The notes beneath the pieces are model-generated. The model ran no database searches. It had not been told where the DNA came from and was given only the letters and a program-made list of their open reading frames with translations. A stretch of DNA of 6,916 nucleotides from Burkholderiales bacterium (lineage in GTDB: Bacteria; Pseudomonadota; Gammaproteobacteria; Burkholderiales; JAEUMW01), in contig JAEUMX010000408.1 in assembly GCA_016791285.1 (NCBI GenBank), positions 1 through 6,916 of the forward strand. Direction: 5' to 3'. Shown in pieces: positions 4,768 to 6,916 of the stretch. The translations under genes were made by a program, and so were the position numbers. The number at the start of each line of letters is the position of its first letter. Positions within the stretch are counted from its first letter, which is position 1.

Positions 4768-6492
4768 TCAGCTCAACGGCCAGACCGTGGACAGGTACTT
4801 CCAGTTGACGAAGTAGTACAGCACGAACGAGACGAGGAAGATGATCGCCAGCACGAACGTCCCCGGCGCGACGAACCCTGCCACGCTCCCGCCGACGACG
4901 TGCACTTCCGGCTCGGGCGAGAAGGCGGCCGGCAGCGGAGCGATGCCCTCGTGCGCCGATACGTGCTTGAATCCGGGCGTCTCGATCCGTTTGCCGAAGA
5001 ATACGGAGCCGACCGTGATGAGCAGGTAGATCGCGCCGCCGACAAAGGCCACCAGCGCGCTCACCCCCATCAGCGCCATCATGAGCCAGGCGGTGCCGGG
5101 GAACTCCCACGGCAGAAGGGCGTTGGCAAAACCCATGTCCCAGTGGCGGCGCGGCACGCCGAGCGTTCCGGCGCCCATCATGAAGAGCGCGAAGGAACTC
5201 ATGCCGATCCCGAACAGATAGACCTGGTACTTCGCCAGCCCCTCGAACATCATCTTGCGGCGGAACAGCACCGGGATGAGGAAGTAGGTGATCGCCATGA
5301 ACGCGAGCGTGGTACCGACCACCACGGTGGCGTGGAAGTGACCGGGGACGTAGATCGTGTTGTGAATGATGAGGTTGAGCTGCTCGGTGCCCATCATGAC
5401 GCCCGAGATGCCGCCCAGGAAGCCGAATCCAACCAGCGAGATGAACATGCCGGCGAAAATCGGGTTGCCCCACGGCGCCTTGCGCAGCCACTCGAACAAG
5501 CCCTTGGTGAAGCCCTTCTTGCGTTGCGCGACCTCGATCGCACCGGGCACCGTCAGGCCGTGCACCATCGAGGCGAGGACCGCCAGATACATCGCGTAGC
5601 TCGTGTTGAAGATCTTCCAGCTCGAGGTGAGACCCGGGTCGACGAGCAGATGGTGCGCGCTCGCGAGCTGCAGGAACAGAATGTAGAGGAAGAACGCCCC
5701 GCGGCTTACCTTCTCCGACAGCGGTTTGGCTCCGAACACGATCGCCGCGATGGCATACCAGACGGACACGTGGGCGGACACGTTGATCTGCTGCGACGAG
5801 TGGCCGAACGCCCACCACACCGCCTTGTACATGAGCGAATCGACGTAGTTGATGAGCCCGAGCGACCACAGGAAGGTCGGTATCAGGATGATCGCGCCCG
5901 AGGCGATGGTGAACACCGCGATGATCGCCGCGGTGATGGCGCCGAAGGTCACGAGCGGCACCGAGCCAACGTAGGTCTTTTCGTTGCGCGCCACCACCAG
6001 CGTGCCGAAGAACACGAAGCACGCGATGAGCGCGCCGACCGCGAACAGGATGAGACCCAGGTAGAACAGCGGGTGCGCACCCATCGGCACGTAGGAAGTG
6101 AACATCACGCTCGAATCGCCGCGGAACACCGCGTAGTTGTTCACGACCGCGCCGATCACCATGAGCGCGAACGCCGTCCAGGCGATGCGGGGCGTGGCGA
6201 GACGGCAGCCGAGCAGCGTCGACGAGGCGAAATAGAGCACCGCCACCTCGAAGAAGATGATCCAGAACACGAGCATGTTCAGCCCGTGCGCGGTGAGGAA
6301 CAGGTAGAACCACTCCGGGTTGAGGAGGTGGATGGCCTGCCAGCGCGTGAGCGTGACACCGATGGCGAGAATACCGCCTACCAGCAGCGACACCACCGCG
6401 GCAACGGCGTTCACCTTGATCAGCGCCTCCGCCGGCTCGTGAAACCTGAGTCCAGAGGTCGGGCAGACCCGGAACATTCGATTGACTGCCAT
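4768..6492 (-). CDS. Heme-copper oxidoreductase subunit I, B-type-like, lacking the active-site Tyr (candidate sNOR NorY)
   Basis: 574 residues with about 12-14 membrane helices. The metal ligands are visible: H69 (LTAHGLN, low-spin heme), H231 (FGHSSQQ, CuB), H280 and H281 (ASAHHLLVDPG, CuB), H385 and H387 (YVPGHFHATV, high- and low-spin heme). HNT-x-YVPGHFH and HHLLVDPG resemble the ba3 (B-type) family. The position of the histidine-linked tyrosine (H+4, as in HPEVY) is Q235, and the cbb3-type alternative position (six before the first HH) is L274. O2-reducing heme-copper oxidases need that tyrosine, and NO reductases of the superfamily lack it. With a CuA subunit and SenC beside it, I favour an sNOR-type nitric oxide reductase drawing electrons through CuA. 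The alternative is a divergent oxygen reductase. The start at 6492 follows GAGGGGAGAG; an in-frame ATG at 6564 would overlap subunit II by 52 bases and is unlikely. Confidence 0.9.
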   Translation of the reverse strand: MAVNRMFRVCPTSGLRFHEPAEALIKVNAVAAVVSLLVGGILAIGVTLTRWQAIHLLNPEWFYLFLTAHGLNMLVFWIIFFEVAVLYFASSTLLGCRLATPRIAWTAFALMVIGAVVNNYAVFRGDSSVMFTSYVPMGAHPLFYLGLILFAVGALIACFVFFGTLVVARNEKTYVGSVPLVTFGAITAAIIAVFTIASGAIILIPTFLWSLGLINYVDSLMYKAVWWAFGHSSQQINVSAHVSVWYAIAAIVFGAKPLSEKVSRGAFFLYILFLQLASAHHLLVDPGLTSSWKIFNTSYAMYLAVLASMVHGLTVPGAIEVAQRKKGFTKGLFEWLRKAPWGNPIFAGMFISLVGFGFLGGISGVMMGTEQLNLIIHNTIYVPGHFHATVVVGTTLAFMAITYFLIPVLFRRKMMFEGLAKYQVYLFGIGMSSFALFMMGAGTLGVPRRHWDMGFANALLPWEFPGTAWLMMALMGVSALVAFVGGAIYLLITVGSVFFGKRIETPGFKHVSAHEGIAPLPAAFSPEPEVHVVGGSVAGFVAPGTFVLAIIFLVSFVLYYFVNWKYLSTVWPLS

Positions 6493-6498
6493 GATCGT

Positions 6499-6508
6499 CT
6501 CTCCCCTC
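6499..6508 (-). promoter_or_regulatory. Ribosome binding site of subunit I
   Basis: Purine-rich GAGGGGAGAG on the minus strand, six bases before the ATG at 6492. It lies in the 20-base gap after the subunit II stop and supports this start over the in-frame ATG at 6564. Confidence 0.7.
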
Positions 6509-6515
6509 GCCCTTA

Positions 6516-6916
6516 CGGAACCACGTAGATCCGGCTCGACATGTTGTGGTGGTTGATACCGCAATACTCGTTGCAGACGATACCGAACGTGCCCGCGCTG
6601 GTCGGCGTGAGCGTCACCACGTGGTCGTACCCGGGATGGACCTGGATGTTGATGTTCTCCGGCTGCAGCGAAAAGCCGTGCAGCCAGTCCATGGACATGA
6701 GGTGCAGGCGGTAGGTCTTACCCTGTTCGAACTCGAGCAGCGGCCACCATTGCCACAGCCGTGCGATGAGGTACACGTCGCTGCCGGCGGGGGGACGCAC
6801 GACCGGGATCTTCTGGTCGGTCTCGGTGCGCACCGTGTACTTGTCGACCATTTCCTGGGTGCGCTTCTGATACACCTCGGGGGTGGTGCGGAAGGCCTCG
6901 TTGGCGAGGTTCTGCT
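6516..6916 (-). CDS. Heme-copper oxidoreductase subunit II, CuA domain, 3' part (stop at 6513-6515)
   Basis: The C-terminal 133 residues are visible. The start, signal or anchor helices lie beyond base 6916. This periplasmic cupredoxin domain takes electrons from a c-type cytochrome or another small donor through its binuclear CuA centre and passes them to subunit I. In fragment numbering the full CuA ligand set is present: H79 (DWLHGFSLQ), C114, E116, C118, H122 and M125 in CNEYCGINHHNM, with exact C-x-E-x-C-x3-H-x2-M spacing. An aromatic cluster ARLWQWWP precedes it, where electron entry occurs in oxidases. The short NINIQVHPGYD and single compact domain resemble ba3-type subunit II, although ba3 from Thermus, as I remember it, has Gln in place of the Glu. 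It ends TAA, 20 bases before subunit I, and is the first gene of the operon seen here. NorS of sNOR is the alternative name if the partner is a NO reductase. Confidence 0.93.

Noticed and set aside
4751..6313. Long minus-strand open frame preceding ctaB in its own frame
   Set aside because: It is a shadow of the subunit I gene. CtaB begins at 4750 after a good ribosome binding site and needs no N-terminal extension.
4765..6528. A 587-codon open frame on the plus strand, antisense to the catalytic subunit gene
   Set aside because: The translation is almost all charged residues (Arg, Glu, His, Asp) with no recognisable domain. It mirrors the codon bias of a membrane-protein gene on the other strand of GC-rich DNA.

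Overview
The window comes from a GC-rich genome, most likely a proteobacterium. The evidence is the GC-rich third codon positions of the oxidase-type genes, a DUF3574-type lipoprotein gene and IS1634-type transposases. Nothing here fixes genus or species. It splits into a degraded, IS-invaded left part (1 to about 3000) and an intact minus-strand operon on the right (3003 to 6916).

Left part. Bases 1-249 are an internal piece of an IS1634-type transposase. It runs directly into a DUF3574-like lipoprotein gene on the plus strand, which starts at a GTG at 275. That gene is broken twice: by an in-frame TAA at 497-499, and by a complete 2031-bp IS1634-type element (631-2661). The element has 18-bp terminal inverted repeats (17/18 matching) and a 4-bp CTAG target duplication. 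The last 18 codons of the lipoprotein gene lie on the far side of the element (2664-2720), in the right frame to continue the interrupted reading. After it comes a truncated remnant of a DUF5615/PIN-like protein with two compensating frameshifts (about 2742-3017).

Right part. Read on the minus strand, four tightly packed genes follow one another: a CuA-bearing subunit II of a heme-copper oxidoreductase (cut by the window edge), its catalytic subunit I, a heme O synthase (ctaB) and an SCO/SenC copper chaperone. Gaps are 20 nt, 17 nt and a 4-nt ATGA overlap, so this is almost certainly one transcript whose promoter lies beyond base 6916. The chaperone would help deliver copper to CuA and/or CuB, and CtaB would farnesylate heme for subunit I.

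The most interesting point is in subunit I. All six metal-ligand histidines of a heme-copper oxidase are present. The tyrosine that normally sits four residues after the first CuB histidine, and is essential for O2 reduction, is glutamine (segment GHSSQQ). The alternative tyrosine position used by cbb3 oxidases is leucine. With a CuA subunit II and a SenC gene alongside, this fits the sNOR (NorS/NorY) class of heme-copper nitric oxide reductases better than a true oxygen reductase. That assignment is inferred from motifs and gene order, not demonstrated.
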